64,000 nt of DNA from Epiperipatus broadwayi (GCA_028023455.1 JAQFVV010006215.1:6745230-6809229); one strand, 5' to 3'. Counted from the first letter of the stretch, positions 25,470-38,330 are shown. A program made the numbers and translations. The notes: generated by a model not told the origin, from the letters alone.

Positions 25470-26039
25470 TATAGGGCAAAAAGAGTTCTATAATAAAGAA
25501 AATATTTATTTTTATATAGTTGTTTTATTTCAATTGTGTTGGAATCATTATTAATTATTTGAAAACAATATTATGGACAAATTTATGTTTGACTATTGTT
25601 AAAGAAATATTAATTGGTTAATCTGTTTTTGATAATAATGATTATATTATTTTAGTCCTTTGTAATTTAATGATAGAGTGGCAAAGTTTAGAGCTATAAA
25701 TTCATAAATTGATCCTAGTGAAGAAAATATAAATAATTTTTTGATTTGGTTATTGGAATTATTAATGCATAGCCTATCATTTGAGTGATTTTTATATAAC
25801 TCCCAATTAACTGGCTATAATTTTTACTTATTTATTATTAAAAACCCTTTTAATAAAAATATAGCATATCAAAAATTTCTTCTTTATTGTTTTTTAATGG
25901 TCACCATATAGTTTATGATTATTTACAATATTAAGATTAATATTAAAAACAAAAAAAAATTATGTTGTATTATTTTAAATGCTTATAGTATTATAAATAA
26001 TCAAATGGATTATTTTTATTACTCAAAAGTTTATAAGAA

Positions 26040-26345
26040 ATTCAAATGTGAGAAGTGATGAATTAGAGCCATGGTCTGATCCAGAGTCCACCACTTTATC
26101 TCTGTCGTGACCTGTACATGATGATGATAATTGAATGGCTTATTCTGGAGTTCCTAAGAAGTTTGATTTCTGGAAGTGATAGAACTGGGCCTTGATCTGT
26201 AGATCTTGAGCTCCAGAGTCTGCCATTGTATCACTATACTAAATCATGCAAGGCAAACAATAAACTTGAAACTTTGGCCATGGAATTAAATCTGGGTTAA
26301 CATCTTAAAGGCAGCTATGCTCACCACTGTACCACCAATGCAAGA
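26040..26345 (-). mobile_element. tRNA-Gly-derived SINE
   Basis: On the minus strand, 26341 to 26270 forms a 72-nt tRNA-like head. GGTGGTACAGTGGTGAGCA and then TAGCTGCCTT match the tRNA-Gly (TCC type) sequence closely. An A box TGGTGAGCATAG is present, and a decayed B box GATTTAATTCC replaces GGTTCGATTCC. The anticodon arm is shortened, so it is not a working tRNA. About 230 bp of unrelated, GC-richer body follows. RNA polymerase III transcription from the internal boxes is what the family would use; the damaged B box suggests an old copy. A lone tRNA pseudogene is the alternative. Confidence 0.6.
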
Positions 26346-26725
26346 GAATATATTTAATAATGAAATATATTTATTTTATTGGAAAAATTATAGGTTCATC
26401 TACAAATTTTATAATAGCATTATGTTTTTTAAAAAGAAAACTAAGTAAGCCCTATGAATAAAGTAATGAATTTAAAATAAAAAGCTGATGCTTTCACAAG
26501 CATTATTCACATTATACAGTATATATTTTCTTTGGAATCATTCTACTTATTTTCAAAGATCAACCAGCTTCTAAAGTGGCTGAATAAATACTTTGTATAT
26601 ACGTATATTGTAATAATAAGTATAGAGAGATGAAAGTGATGAAGTTTGAATATTAAATCCATTTACTTCTGTTTCTAATCACAACTCAATCCTTTTTTCT
26701 TTTCAAAAATATACAGTACATATAG

Positions 26726-27596
26726 CCATATAATTCTATAATTAAAACCACTTCTTTTCTTTTCAAAAACTTTATTTGATGTATATATATATATCCACTT
26801 ATTTCCAACGTTTCAACTATCTTTACTCTATAGTCATTTTCAAGGATCTAGAAAAAACATTACATTATAAACAAACTTCACATAATAAAAACAAAAAACA
26901 AAAAAAAATAATCAAAAACAATATAAAACATATAAACCCCATAAAATTTAAAAATAAATAAAATACATTAAAATCAATTAAATTAAAAACACAAAACATA
27001 CACCACACTTACTTGATTCCCTTCTCAAAAAACTTTCCCTTTTTACATTTTCTTTTATCCAAAAAACCAATTGCTACAATAAAAAACTTATTTCCTTTTT
27101 CCCAATTGTTACAATAAAAAACTTATTTTCTTTTTCTTTCTTATATACTTCAAAAATGAATTTATTTCCAAAAAAATTATTTTTGGAAATAAATTCATTT
27201 TTTAAGTATATAAGAAAGAAAAAGGAAATAAGTTTTTTATTGTAACAATTGGTTTTTTGGATAAAAGAAAATGTAAAAAGGGAAAGTTTTTTGAGAAGGG
27301 AATCAAGTAAGTGTGGTGTATGTTTTGTGTTTTTAATTTAATTGATTTTAATATATTTTATTTATTTTTAAATTTTATGGGCTTTATATATTTTATATTG
27401 ATTTTGATTTTTTTTTTTTTTTTTGTTTTTTGGTTTTATTATGTGAAGTTTGTTTATAATGTAATGTTTTTTCTAGATTCTTGAAAATGACTATAGAATA
27501 AAGATAGTTGAAACGTTGGAAATAAGTGGATATATATATATATCAAATAAAGTTTTTGAAAAGAAAAGAAGTGGTTTTAATTATAGAATTATATGG
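26726..27596. repeat. Near-perfect 870-bp palindrome with Penelope-tail-like motif
   Basis: Two arms of about 430 bp, from CCATATAATTCTATAATTAA to its complement, meet at a short centre near 27177. The left arm alone has a ~42-bp tandem duplication (two CAATTG...ACAATAAAAAACTT segments at about 27068-27130), which makes it longer. Each arm holds ATGACTAT, a 9-nt loop, ATAGTTGAAACGTTGG (plus strand at 27487-27520). This resembles a decayed hammerhead (UUGAAAA for CUGAAGA, then a stem, then GAAAC) of the kind found at Penelope element ends. No coding sequence. Confidence 0.8.
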
Positions 27597-28903
27597 ATTT
27601 GAATATTAAACTATACCAAGGCATAAGTCACTGTTGCCACATTGAATGTATTAGGAGAATTTACTAATGACAAAATATAATATACATGATTTAAGGAATG
27701 TCTTCATTATTTTTACATTTGGCTGACTAAATTCACTACAATGATTATGATGATTCGATGTGTAGAGAAAGAAAGTTCATCTATTTTATTCTAAACAGTT
27801 TAAAAAATATTTACCTTTTCAGTATTTATTTTAAATTTGCATTTGTCTATCCCTATAATTTAACAGTAAGTGATGCATTTTACTTTTGCACCAATATCAT
27901 AAATCTAGTGCTCTTACACACTTAATGTATAATACTATCAATAATTGCCATATGCATTTGAGAATAAAAAGAGGCTGAAATTCACCTAATGGTGCTATTT
28001 ACTTAATAGCATGTATCCAATTTTAATCTGTCATTATTTTGAGGTGCTACTATTCATACCGTACACAATATCATCATCTCATTTTATGATTTTTTTTTTA
28101 ACAAGTCCTACAAAATTAGATGTTTGTTTTGTTACATTTTCTATTATTGCTTTGTTGGAAAATATTTTTTGCCCATATTCAAACTTGTTACTTTCTAATT
28201 GCTATTAAGACAAAAGATATACTAAATTACATTTTGCCTTCTCAGCCAGTTTCTGTATTGTCTAATTTCCTGTATTATTAATATTTTCTTTAAATGTTTT
28301 AACATATAAGTAATTACGATCTAGTGTACATATATTTATCTCTATTCTTTTATTAGATTACAAATATTATTCTGCATTTTTACATTTCTTATTATTGTTA
28401 TGACTATTATTAATTTTGTAAGAAAATAATGTTCTACTACATTTTAATTATTTTAGTATACATTTTTAATATGTATTTTTTTTATTGAATTACAAATGAA
28501 TAAGGAGAAAAATAAATGATAGATTGAGTTACAATACTTTATTTAATTCTTAAAAAGCTTTTTTTTTTTGTCTATATTAATATGTAAAATCTTTTTTTTT
28601 TTTTCACCAGCTGGAATGTAGATTGTTTGGAATTGGATCTGATGAATGAAAAGAAAAAAATACAAGTCTACAAAAGAAATGTGCCATTTACCACTGCTAC
28701 CAGTTAACAGTTTCAAAATATACATTCTGTTATGTCTATTTAATGTGTCTATTGTAGTGCCCATAACATTTTCTTATCATTTCATAAATATTTTTTTTAA
28801 GTAAATTCTGTAAAATTACTAACAGCAATTTTTATATTAGTTGATTCTATAACTTTTACTTTTCCATTATCTATAAATTAGTTTGAAATTCCACTATATT
28901 TAA
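27597..28903. other. AT-rich stretch without recognisable gene
   Basis: Only short low-complexity ORFs and homopolymer tracts. I see no gene, repeat end or RNA. Confidence 0.6.
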
Positions 28904-29045
28904 ATTAATAAATTGGCTGAAACATTTCGAATGTTGGCCAAAGAAAAGTATTATATGTATATTTTATTAAATGTAGCTCAGCATGGTTTTGGCTTGGAAA
29001 ACCAGATTCAAAGCACGCTTGGGATAGATATTATGCTGTAGTATT
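28904..29045 (+). repeat. Dispersed repeat, plus copy
   Basis: A segment with TAATAAATTGGCTGAAACAT, then AATGTTGG, then GGCTTGGAAAACCAGATTCA is about 80% similar to the complement of 32880-33020. The GGC(C/T)GAAAC and AATGTTGG parts recall Penelope element ends. The TAGCTCAGCATGG and AGATTCAAAGC parts vaguely recall tRNA A and B boxes but are only ~20 nt apart. Confidence 0.55.
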
Positions 29046-31423
29046 TATTGATGAAGTACTGTAACAGTCAGATTTGTAAACTCATGCAACAAAATTCAGA
29101 GCCCAAGCAAAATATACCAAAGCTGACCATAGTGAGGTGATGGAGACCTCTAATCCGACCAAACTCCAACTCATCTGCCAGTACTCCAAATTTAACACCT
29201 TATGAGTGACAATCCTGGGGCTACACTCAGTTCTCATTTAACCGCGTGCCGACATAGAACAGGGAGAAACACGAGACTTAAGGTCATTACTAACCTAACT
29301 AACTAAGTGATATATATAACACTTGACACTCTATTAATCTTAAATACTAGACATACACATATAGCATATAAACTCATTAAGAAATTGGAGTAATGAACTG
29401 TGACATTTAATAATATACTGTGGATTGGATAAAATACTATGGATTGGATAAGATACTGTGGTTTGGTTTGATCTAGAGTCTGAGCAAGAAAGATATACAA
29501 CAGTTTATATTTAAAAAAGATTTATTAAAACAATAACAAATGAACTAACACAAAATATCATAATGGCAGGGATTGTATAATCTTCACAAGGTATTCAACA
29601 CAGGCAAGCATGTTACAATAGTTGGGACTGTTATCAAGTACATCTGTTCCCTTTTAAACATATTACAATACATGTGTGTGTGAGTTATAGAAGTCATGCC
29701 TAATTATTTAATATGCTCATTTTGTGAACTTGACTTGCTTAAGTTAGAAGTTGATACTTTAGTAGAGATGATGATGAGTACAGCCAGTTTTAAAGACTGT
29801 TATATATACTAATTAACTGAGCAACTAAATAAACTCAGAATCATGCAGATTCAAACTGATAATCCAGATTCAAACTCCAGTCTAAAGCTGAATGATTAAT
29901 TAATATGGGAAAAAGAACTGGTTACCATTAGGTCCACATATATGCGCTATGGCGCTATATCAAATATTAAAGAGATAAACTTGCAGTGCGAGTGTGTGAT
30001 TCTTCCAGAGTTTCAGCATCAAATGCTCGGTTTGCTCTGAGACCGACGGTTTGCTGCTATTGATATATGAACATAAAGTTCAGGAAGTCGGATTGGCTTT
30101 ATGGAAAAATCTGGGTCCTCATGCCCCCAGTTCTAATGAAGATAGCCATAACCCGAACTAAATAAAGGGGCGGTTTGTTACCGTGAACCCTTGTCAGAGG
30201 CAGCAAAACGTAACACATATAAGTGTACTATATAAAAACACACCCGCAATGCACGCAATATATATATATAAAGCAATAAGTATGCATATAATTAATTGCG
30301 CCTAAAACAGATAGCTTTTATCTGTCAAGCTAATTCAAAACAGTTCTTAAAATTAGCATTATAAGTATGCTAATAAAATGGGCTTAAACTACATAAAAAT
30401 AATCTAGTTAAGATCCTGAATCTGCATATAAATATTCTTAATTAAGGAGGAAAAGTATATTCGATGGGACTTAATACAAACATTAGCAAATATACTTTAT
30501 CATCTCTAGACAATATATATATATATCCTCTTCCAACTAATAAATATCAAAGGTTATAATATAAGATCGGTTAAGCAAATCTTAAAAAAAATACGATTTT
30601 ACAATATATATATAACTATGATAACAACGAGTGGTTAGCGCATTCGTTTATTACCAATATTATAATTTCGAAACAATGATTTAATAAAATAAACAAGGCT
30701 TTTAAAATGTCTAAGCGAAGATTACAATTATCTCCTTTATAAATTACTTACTTGGTTTCATTGTTTCGAAATCTGAGCATATTATCACATTAACATAACA
30801 AAATGCATTTAAACAAAATATTAAAATTACTGAAATTAGGCAAGACCGTTAGCTTGTAAGAATTGAAGAGAATAAATTTCGGACATTTAATGAGTATAAA
30901 AAAAATATGAAATCTTTTAATTCATAAAAGACTTCAGCAGTTTATAAAATTAAAGTAAGTGAGTTTTTTTTTTCTTACATTATAGATAAAGTTACACAGA
31001 CTGATAGTTTCATTTTATAAGAGGGTAAAATTGAAAGAGTTTTTTTATAATTTAGATAGAACGTTCTTTTTAAAGTGTTTTAAGAATTTATAGATTAAAG
31101 TTCATACCGCAGCTCCTTTTAAAAATGATTACCATCTCTCTCTGCCTCCTTGAGTGGACTTGAAGCGTATATCAATGATAGTGGTTGGAATAGGGCGTCT
31201 GACAGCATCATAATCTTCAGTGGCCTTTCAGATAGGTTAAATTTCTTCATATTCTCCATGCAGGTTGCTGGAAAGTCTATTCAAAGGAATGTTTAGAGGA
31301 AATGAGAGTCCATCTGGCTTCCGAGCCAGTAAATATATTATTCTACTCGATCATTTTTGGATTCTGGTCTCCACAACAATTTTCAGAAAAAAAAAGCTAA
31401 AGAGAGTCAATTTCAAAAAAAAA
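29046..31423. other. Mixed-composition stretch, possible decayed LTR material
   Basis: Parts at 29060-29290 and 29940-30220 are clearly richer in G and C. On the minus strand they hold an AATAAATC site near 29520 and end in TGTTACA (complement of 29060). A minus-oriented LTR running roughly 30217 to 29060 is conceivable, but I find neither matching ends nor a target duplication. The rest is AT-rich, with no gene. Confidence 0.3.
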
Positions 31424-32170
31424 AATCTGTAATATTTATATTCCCTAGATCAAAAGCCAGCGACCATCTATTTTAAAACTACAATTCAGACTTCTAAGTT
31501 TTAGCCTTAGGTCTCTTTTGATTCTTATCTTTTTTTTTTATCTTCTTGCCCAAACTTTTACTGGTTTGATCTGGGAAAAGAAATTCATTACAATCGTAAT
31601 GAATGAATCTAAAACAATGTCAATAACCTAAGGACTATCTGATCCCACCTGCAATTTATTCTAAATAAAAATCTGCCATATCTATATTCCCTAGATCAAA
31701 AGCCAGTGACTATCTGTTTTAAAACACAATTCAAACTTCTAAGTTTTACAGCAATCGTCTTTTTTGATTCTAATCTCTCTTTTTTTTTTATCTTGTTGCC
31801 AATTTTTTACTGGTTTGATCTGGGAAAGAAATTCACTACAATCGTAATGAATGAATCTAAAACAATGTCAATAACCTAAGGACTATCTGATCCCACCTGC
31901 AATTTATTCTAAATAAAAATCTGTGATATCTATATTCCCTAGATCAAAAGCCAGTGACTATCTGTTTTAAAACACAATTCAAACTTCTAAGTTTTACAGC
32001 AATCGTCTTTTTTGATTCTAATCTCTCTTTTTTTTTTATCTTGTTGCCAATTTTTTACTGGTTTGATCTGGGAAAGAAATTCACTACAATTGTAATGAAT
32101 GAGCTCTAAAACAATGTCAATAACTTAAGGACTATCTGATCCCACCTGCAAATTATTCTAAATAAAAATC
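31424..32170. repeat. Three-copy 246-248-bp tandem repeat
   Basis: The landmark TTCCCTAGATCAAAAGCC falls at 31441, 31687 and 31935. Copies 2 and 3 are nearly identical; copy 1 is more diverged. Each unit carries a TTTTTTTATCTT tract and a GGTTTGATCTGGGAAA segment. No coding sense. It looks like a short satellite-like array. Confidence 0.9.
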
Positions 32171-32658
32171 TTATTACCAATCTGTGAATTTCGCATGTGA
32201 TTTATAATTTACTTAAACCAAACTTGTTAAAGAATATTTAGCCACATTTTCTAAACAAAATAACCCCTATACAATATATTATTTATATAAATGCTGCAAT
32301 ATATCCATACAAAATTTAATATCATTATCATTTACAGGTGCTTGTATGTGTGACAATAAACATATAATTGTTTGAATGCATATAAAACTGACTATATATA
32401 TAATTGTATAAATGAATATATCGCTGTGTGGATATATACAACTGTGTAAACATATATATATACAGCTGTGTAAAGGCATATAACACTGAGTGGATACATA
32501 TACACTTGTACTAAAGAGTGTTCAAAACCGGCATAGATATCTATGGAGACATAAAGGTGAAACAGATAGAAGGACAGTAATATCTGTTTCAGTACTAATT
32601 ATTTAAATTAGCTATTTAAATATTCCACTTGCTTGAGAGTTGTATACTGTTTTGTTTT

Positions 32659-32905
32659 TTATAATGATGTGGTTATTGTTAATAATAAACACTTTTCTTT
32701 TTCTGTTATCTCTGTGCAAACAATATTAACATTTGTTGAGCTGAAGGCATGGCCAAATGTTTGTTCATGCTCCCAAAAAACTGATTTATGTTTGGAGTTA
32801 TTATTTACTCGCTTGTATAAATATTTATTTTGAGGAACTCTTGTAGCAATATTTGCTGTCAATTTTCCATAATATACACCTTGCAAACAGCATTTCTGTA
32901 GTGCC
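32659..32905 (-). pseudogene. Penelope-like GIY-YIG endonuclease remnant
   Basis: The minus-strand frame (75 codons, 32886 to 32659, plus a few upstream codons) aligns with the GIY-YIG domain at 50.8-51.1 kb. GVYYGKL stands for the YFGET strand, then VFWEHEQTFGHAF for TFLEHSKNTGHVF, then NVNIVCTE for PKIVCIE. The leading cysteine pair and most of the domain's N-terminus are gone, and the reverse transcriptase part is absent. Directly upstream on the same strand is the dispersed repeat at 32880-33020. The copy is old and belongs to a different Penelope subfamily from that at 47-51 kb. Confidence 0.6.
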
Positions 32906-33020
32906 TAGTATGAATCTGATTTTCCAAGTCGAAAGCGAGCTTAGCTATGTTTAATAAAATTAAATACATATTGTAAAATTTTTTTTGAACCAACATTCTG
33001 TTTCGGCCAATTTATTACAA
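32880..33020 (-). repeat. Dispersed repeat, minus copy
   Basis: Inverted counterpart of 28904-29045. On the minus strand it reads AATTGGCCGAAACAGAATGT, then CTTGGAAAATCAGATTCA. It abuts the Penelope endonuclease relic, which supports reading this repeat as Penelope-associated terminal sequence. Confidence 0.55.
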
Positions 33021-33811
33021 ACAAGAATGAAAGGGATAACAATGAATTTTTCATATGAGATATGGATTTTATTTTATTTACCATAACATTTTTTCACTTT
33101 GGGGCCCTCCTTTTTTTTTGCCTCTTTACATTATTAAAAAAAGTTTGAATTATATAATCACAAAGAATAAAATTATTTTCACTCTTCTCTATTCAAACTA
33201 AGGCAGAAAAGATGGCTGCTAGATTTCAGCTTTGAATCTTAGTCTTCACTGGTGAAGACAAAACCCAGAAATCAGTTGTTCTGGATATGGGGTTTTTTAT
33301 AGCACTATGTTTAATTAATTATTTATGCTTACAGTAGATGGTTCTAGAGTAGGATAAAAATAACTGCCTTGTAAATATACAACTAAGCATATTAGAGATT
33401 GGTGTTGTTGTTGGGAAGAAATAAAATTACTTAAAATTTTTAAATATACTCTGTATTGTAATAAATATATTTCTAATAAATTAATAAAATGGGTAGAATT
33501 TCTATTACTATGTTGTTTGGTCATTTAATTAATAATATAAAATGTAAAATATATACAGAATTTATATAAAGTTTTAATACATATTTACAGCTCATTCTGA
33601 CATAGATTTTATACAAATGTAGATATGCAATATTTTTTATTATATTTACTTTTTTTTGGCTTAACTTTTATTATTTGCATGCTATGGATTTCTTCTCTTT
33701 CTATTTATCCACTTTTTAATATACGCACACATTTTTAATACAAAAAAGAATAGAATTGTCAAACTTATTCTTAAAATCTAAAAAAAGAAAAGAAAATAGG
33801 CAACATTTACC
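33021..33811. other. AT-rich stretch without recognisable gene
   Basis: Short ORFs only; no domain or repeat recognised. Confidence 0.6.
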
Positions 33812-35341
33812 TGAAGGGTACTGGTGGAGATAGTGTACTGCCACTGCTAGACATCATTTCTGCTTAAACATGCAGAAATATCCACAGTAGGGGCTCAAAA
33901 GCAGCAATGCTTGTTCCAGACATGAGGTGGTACTGTTCACCATGCGTAAGCACAGGAACATTCCATCAGCTAGCTGGCACCAAAGCTGCCCACTTGGCGG
34001 TGCTGGTTGCCATGCGTAAGCCCATTTAACTTACGTCGTCTGTTACCAGAAACTACCAAGATTCTAGCCCACTATGCGGCGCAAAAACTGCACACTCTAA
34101 CTACAATATTATTGCAAGGTCAAGGTCTATGCACATATTACTTAAAAGATAGATAGCATATAATATAAAGGTGTCAATAATGTACAAGCCACATGTATTT
34201 AAATCTGCATTGGTTATTAATATTGTTACATGCAATTTCATCGTGTCATAAATCCATGTATTGTACATTTCTTTTTAAAAATCGATTTTTTTTTTAATTT
34301 TTTTTTTAAAAATGATTTTTTTTAAAAAATCAAAATATGACCACGACTATTTATATCTGCTTTGACAACTTAACATTCTAATTTCACCTGATAAATTGAT
34401 GTATTATTAAATTAATTTCTTTTGTAGAATCAATCTTTTTTTAAAGATTCTTTTCTCTAAAAATAATTAAAAAAAAAAAAAGTAATCTTTACAGCACTAT
34501 AATCATTAATCAAAATAAATAATAGTTTATTAGTTGATATTGTGAAATTGGTAAATATTCAAGTGTCTCTGTTAGGACATATATATTAAAGTTTGTCTAT
34601 TTAGAAATTCATTTATAGATTCTTTAAACCGTCTAGCTATTCGCAAACATTCTATTAAAAAATCTGTAGAGATTATAACCAGTAAATAAATTCAAGTATA
34701 ATTATTATTAATTCTTTTAAGTTTGCCACTGTTTTCTGTTTTATCACAATCCTGTAAGTTAATAATTGTTGAAATCTACTGAAAAATGCTATAATACATC
34801 TTAATGATAATTCTAGATATATCATTCAAGTATAATTTCAAGTCACTACGAATCCTTTATGAACTGTCATTTTAGTAATGGTTATTAGAATTTGTTATAA
34901 TCATAATCTAAGATTGATTGTATAATATCAGAGGAAAAAAAGGATGAACTTTACTTATGTAGACTGCTGGAAGTGATGAATAGAGAAATATGCGATTAAT
35001 TAATGAAGCTGAGAAATTGTCAACAATACAATCTATCATCATCATCAACCTTAATCAATCCACTGCTGGATGAAGGTCTCTCCAAGTTTAATCCATCTTC
35101 TCCAATCTTTAGCTTCTCTTCTCCACATCACCCCTGCACACCCTTTTATTTCATCCATCCATCTTACGTGTGGTCTCTTTCTGAGTCTTTTACAATCTCT
35201 TACAATCCAGTTTAAAATTTCAATTGTCTATCTATTATCATCTCTTCTAGTGATATGTCCAGCCCAACTCCACTTCAATGTTTTAATTGATTCGATGAGA
35301 TCAGTAACACCTTTTTGTTCTCTTACCCATACATTGCGTTT

Positions 35342-36968
35342 TCATTCTCTTCTTGTTACTCCCAACATACATCTCTCCATACTTCTTTCAGTGGTCTGAA
35401 GTTTCTGTATTGCTTTTCTATTAAGTGTCCAAGTCTCAGATCCATAAGTAAGAACTGGTAAAACACATTTGTTAAAAACCTTCCATTTCAAACACATAGG
35501 CATATTTCCTTTTAGTATCAAGTTATTTCTACCAAAAGCACTCCAACCAAGTTTAATTCTATGATTAATTTCCTTCATTATGTTTCCATCTGTATTAATA
35601 ATCTAACCAAGGTATTTGTAACTGTTAACTTCTTTTAATTCATCATAATCAATCTTTATTTTCACATTTTGAGCAAATTGATTAAACATTACTTTAGTCT
35701 TTTTAACATTTATCTTTAGTCCTACTTTCATCTGATAACTCCTGCAACATTTCCTGCAGCTCTGAAGCATTATTTGCAAAAACAACTACATCATCTGTGA
35801 AATCTAAATGACTTAAATAATCCCCATTTACTTTCACTCTTTTAGTTTCCCATTTTAATCCACAAAATACTTCTTGCAGCACTGCTGTAAAAAGTTTTGG
35901 AGATATGGAGTCACCTTGTCTTATACCTTTCTCAATGTTGAATTTCCCAGTATCATTATGTAATCTAATTATTGCTGTTGCATTTTTATAAATATTCTTT
36001 AAAATATGACAATATCCTAGATCTATACCATGATGATCCAATGCTTTTATCACTGAAGAAATGTTTATAGAATCAAATGCCTTTTCATAATCTACAAAAC
36101 CACAACATAATGACAACTCATATTCATTTGTCCTTTCTATAACTTCTCTCAATACCTGGATATGATCTACTGTACGAAAACCACTTCTCTTGGTTGGTGG
36201 AAATCCAATGTACTCTGTAGATGAGTTGTAATTATCTTTGTAAAAATTTTATATAAAACTGATAAAAGGCTGATAGGTCTGTAATTTCTAATATCTTTTT
36301 TATCACCTTTTTTAAATATTAATATTATTACTGCATTCTTCCAATCATCCGGTACATCTTTATCATTTAGACATTTGGTATATAATTTTGCTAAAAATTT
36401 TTCTATTTCTTCACCTGCTTCTTTTAATATATCAATTATAATTCCATCATTACCTGGAGCCTTTCCTTTCTTCATACATTTAATTGCATGTCTCACTTCT
36501 TCATTTAAAATTCTGGGCAATTCAGAAGATGTAATAGTTATAGGAGGTACTTGTTCTTTATTACTATATAATTCTTGATAAAAATCTTCTACCAATTTCA
36601 TGATGTCATCTCTCTTTTTAGTAATAATTCCATCTTTTTTTCTTATTGCAGATATAAATTTCCTACCAATACCAAAATAGTTGTTTGACTTTCTTGAGAC
36701 TTTTATTCTCTTCTACAGCTTTCCTTGCTAGTTCACAGTTATACTTTCTTATATCATTTTCAACTCTTTTCTGCACCATTTTACAAAATTCGAGATATTC
36801 AATTCTTTTTAATGCATCATTTTTGTATATCTTCATATTCCTTCTTTTCTTCATAAATTCTCTAGTCTCAGTAGAAATTTTATTAGTCAATTGCTGCTTT
36901 TTTCTACCAGCTATCTTTGTTGCAGTTTTTAAAAGTGTATCAGTTATTTTCATATTAATTTCATTCAA
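35342..36968 (-). pseudogene. RTE reverse transcriptase and C-terminus, copy 1
   Basis: A lysine-rich linker (36663-36968) leads to the RT fingers (36167-36601: [29 protein letters not shown]). The palm follows (35703-36152), with motif A FVDYEKAFDSI, motif B IRQGDSISPKLF and motif C FTDDVVVF, where active RTE copies have FADD. Then come KVGLKINVKKTKVMFN, SYKYLG and the C-terminal LTYGSETW block (35342-35785). The frame changes between fingers and palm and again between palm and thumb. Inactive, but all domains are traceable. Confidence 0.8.
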
Positions 36969-37304
36969 ATCTGAATCATGTTCAAAATCTACTAATACTT
37001 GAAACCGATTTGTAAGTTCTAATTTAAATTCATTAGAATATGTCTGAAGATTAGGAATATCAACTGTAAATATTGTTTTTCTTAATAATTTTTGTCTCTC
37101 TAGTTTTACATTAACATGTATCTTACACCTTACTAATCAATGATCACTTCCTGTGTTAAATTTATTAAGAACATTACAATCTTGAAATATGTATTTCCTG
37201 TTAGTCAAAATATAATCCAATTCTGCTGTACCTTCATTTGGATGCTTCCATGTCCATTTCCTTTTAACATTTTTCTCAAAAAAATAATTCATAATATAAA
37301 GTTT

Positions 37305-37976
37305 TTATTTTTCTGCAAACTCCACAAGTCTATGTCCTCTCTCATTTCTATTACCATAACCAAAATTACCTATAGCACTTTCATTTTTCATTTGTTTACC
37401 AATTCTAGCATTAAAGTCTCCCATAACAATTTTAAAATATTGTTTACTCTGATCAAAAGCCTTTTGTACATCCATATAAAAATCTTCTACTACTTCATCA
37501 CTATGAGAACTTGTTGGGGCATAAACCTGAATTATCTGCATTTGGTATCTGCTATTAAGTTGTATAACTAATCTTGCCACTCTGTCTCATACACCATCAA
37601 TCTCCACAATATTGTTCTTCCACTTTTTATTTATAATGAATCCTACTCCACTTGTATTTCCAATATTTGTGTCTTTATAATAGAGTATATGTCCACTTTT
37701 TAAATCAATTGTCTCTTCACCTTTTCTTCTAACTTCACAAAGTCCAATAATGTCCCATTTAATATAAGACAGTTCTTCTAATTCTTGCAATCTTCCTTCA
37801 CTTGAAAGTGATCTGCAGTTGTAAGTACCTAAATAAAAAGTCATCATCAAATGGCAGCCTGGGTCTGCAATCAGGGGATTCTTAGCACCCTCCGCCTTCG
37901 GCCACCAACCACTGCCTTGGTTGGTGACTTTACACCCTCCTGGGAATAAGGGCCATGCTTTATTTTTGTCTGTCAT
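37305..37976 (-). pseudogene. RTE endonuclease domain, copy 1
   Basis: Two open pieces in one frame, separated by a single stop near 37585. The first (129 codons) contains LGTYNCRSLSSEGRLQELEE, with the catalytic N, and IIGLCEVRRKGEE, with the catalytic E. The second (91 codons) has QIIQVYAPTSSHSDE and VMGDFNARIG with the catalytic D and N. This is the APE-type endonuclease of RTE LINEs, homologous to sequences often mis-annotated as craniofacial development protein 2. A SDH box is expected further downstream, near 37140, where the frame is broken. Confidence 0.8.
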
Positions 37977-38330
37977 AATTGTATATATGTATTGGAAAAA
38001 TATTTATTATTTACACAAACATTCATTCTGCCTTATCAGGCACTGAGAAGAAAGACCATGGTGTTTCTTGATCTTAAACTCAGAGGTAAAAAGCCAATAA
38101 ACTCACCACGCTGGCTAATGTGTGTTGGTGAGCAGCCCATCCATGTTCATATACTATATGAATAATCATATAGTAATAACAGCTGCAACAACAAGAACAT
38201 ATGGAGTGGACATTAGGAATTTGCTCTGCTCGGTTCCTTTAAGACCTCCAAGAGGAATCAAAGGGTCTCCTTTCAGTTAATAGCAAACTTCTTTCTGCAG
38301 CCAATACAATCTATAAACACTGTTAAGTAC

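Larger units (their letters stand above)
35037..38330 (-). mobile_element. RTE-type LINE, copy 1, near full length
   Basis: About 3.3 kb on the minus strand: a 5' leader (38330-37977), endonuclease, linker, reverse transcriptase and C-terminal region. The 3' end falls at a short TGATGATGATGATAG tail, typical of RTE elements, which often end in simple repeats. It is the most complete of five RTE copies in the window. Stops and at least three frameshifts break the single ORF. The GC-richer block at 37850-37950 is the start of the ORF (FPGGCKVTNQGSGWW). Confidence 0.8.

Noticed and set aside
28976-29030. tRNA-like A and B boxes (TAGCTCAGCATGG, AGATTCAAAGC)
   Set aside because: The boxes are too close for a tRNA or tRNA-derived SINE, and the inverted copy at 32.9 kb does not keep them.
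29060-30217. Minus-strand LTR with TGT...ACA ends
   Set aside because: The ends do not match as inverted repeats and the flanks give no target duplication. Kept only as a low-confidence note on the region.
35342-37976. A host gene similar to craniofacial development protein 2
   Set aside because: That name is commonly given to RTE endonuclease ORFs. The linked reverse transcriptase and the 3' microsatellite tail show it is a LINE.
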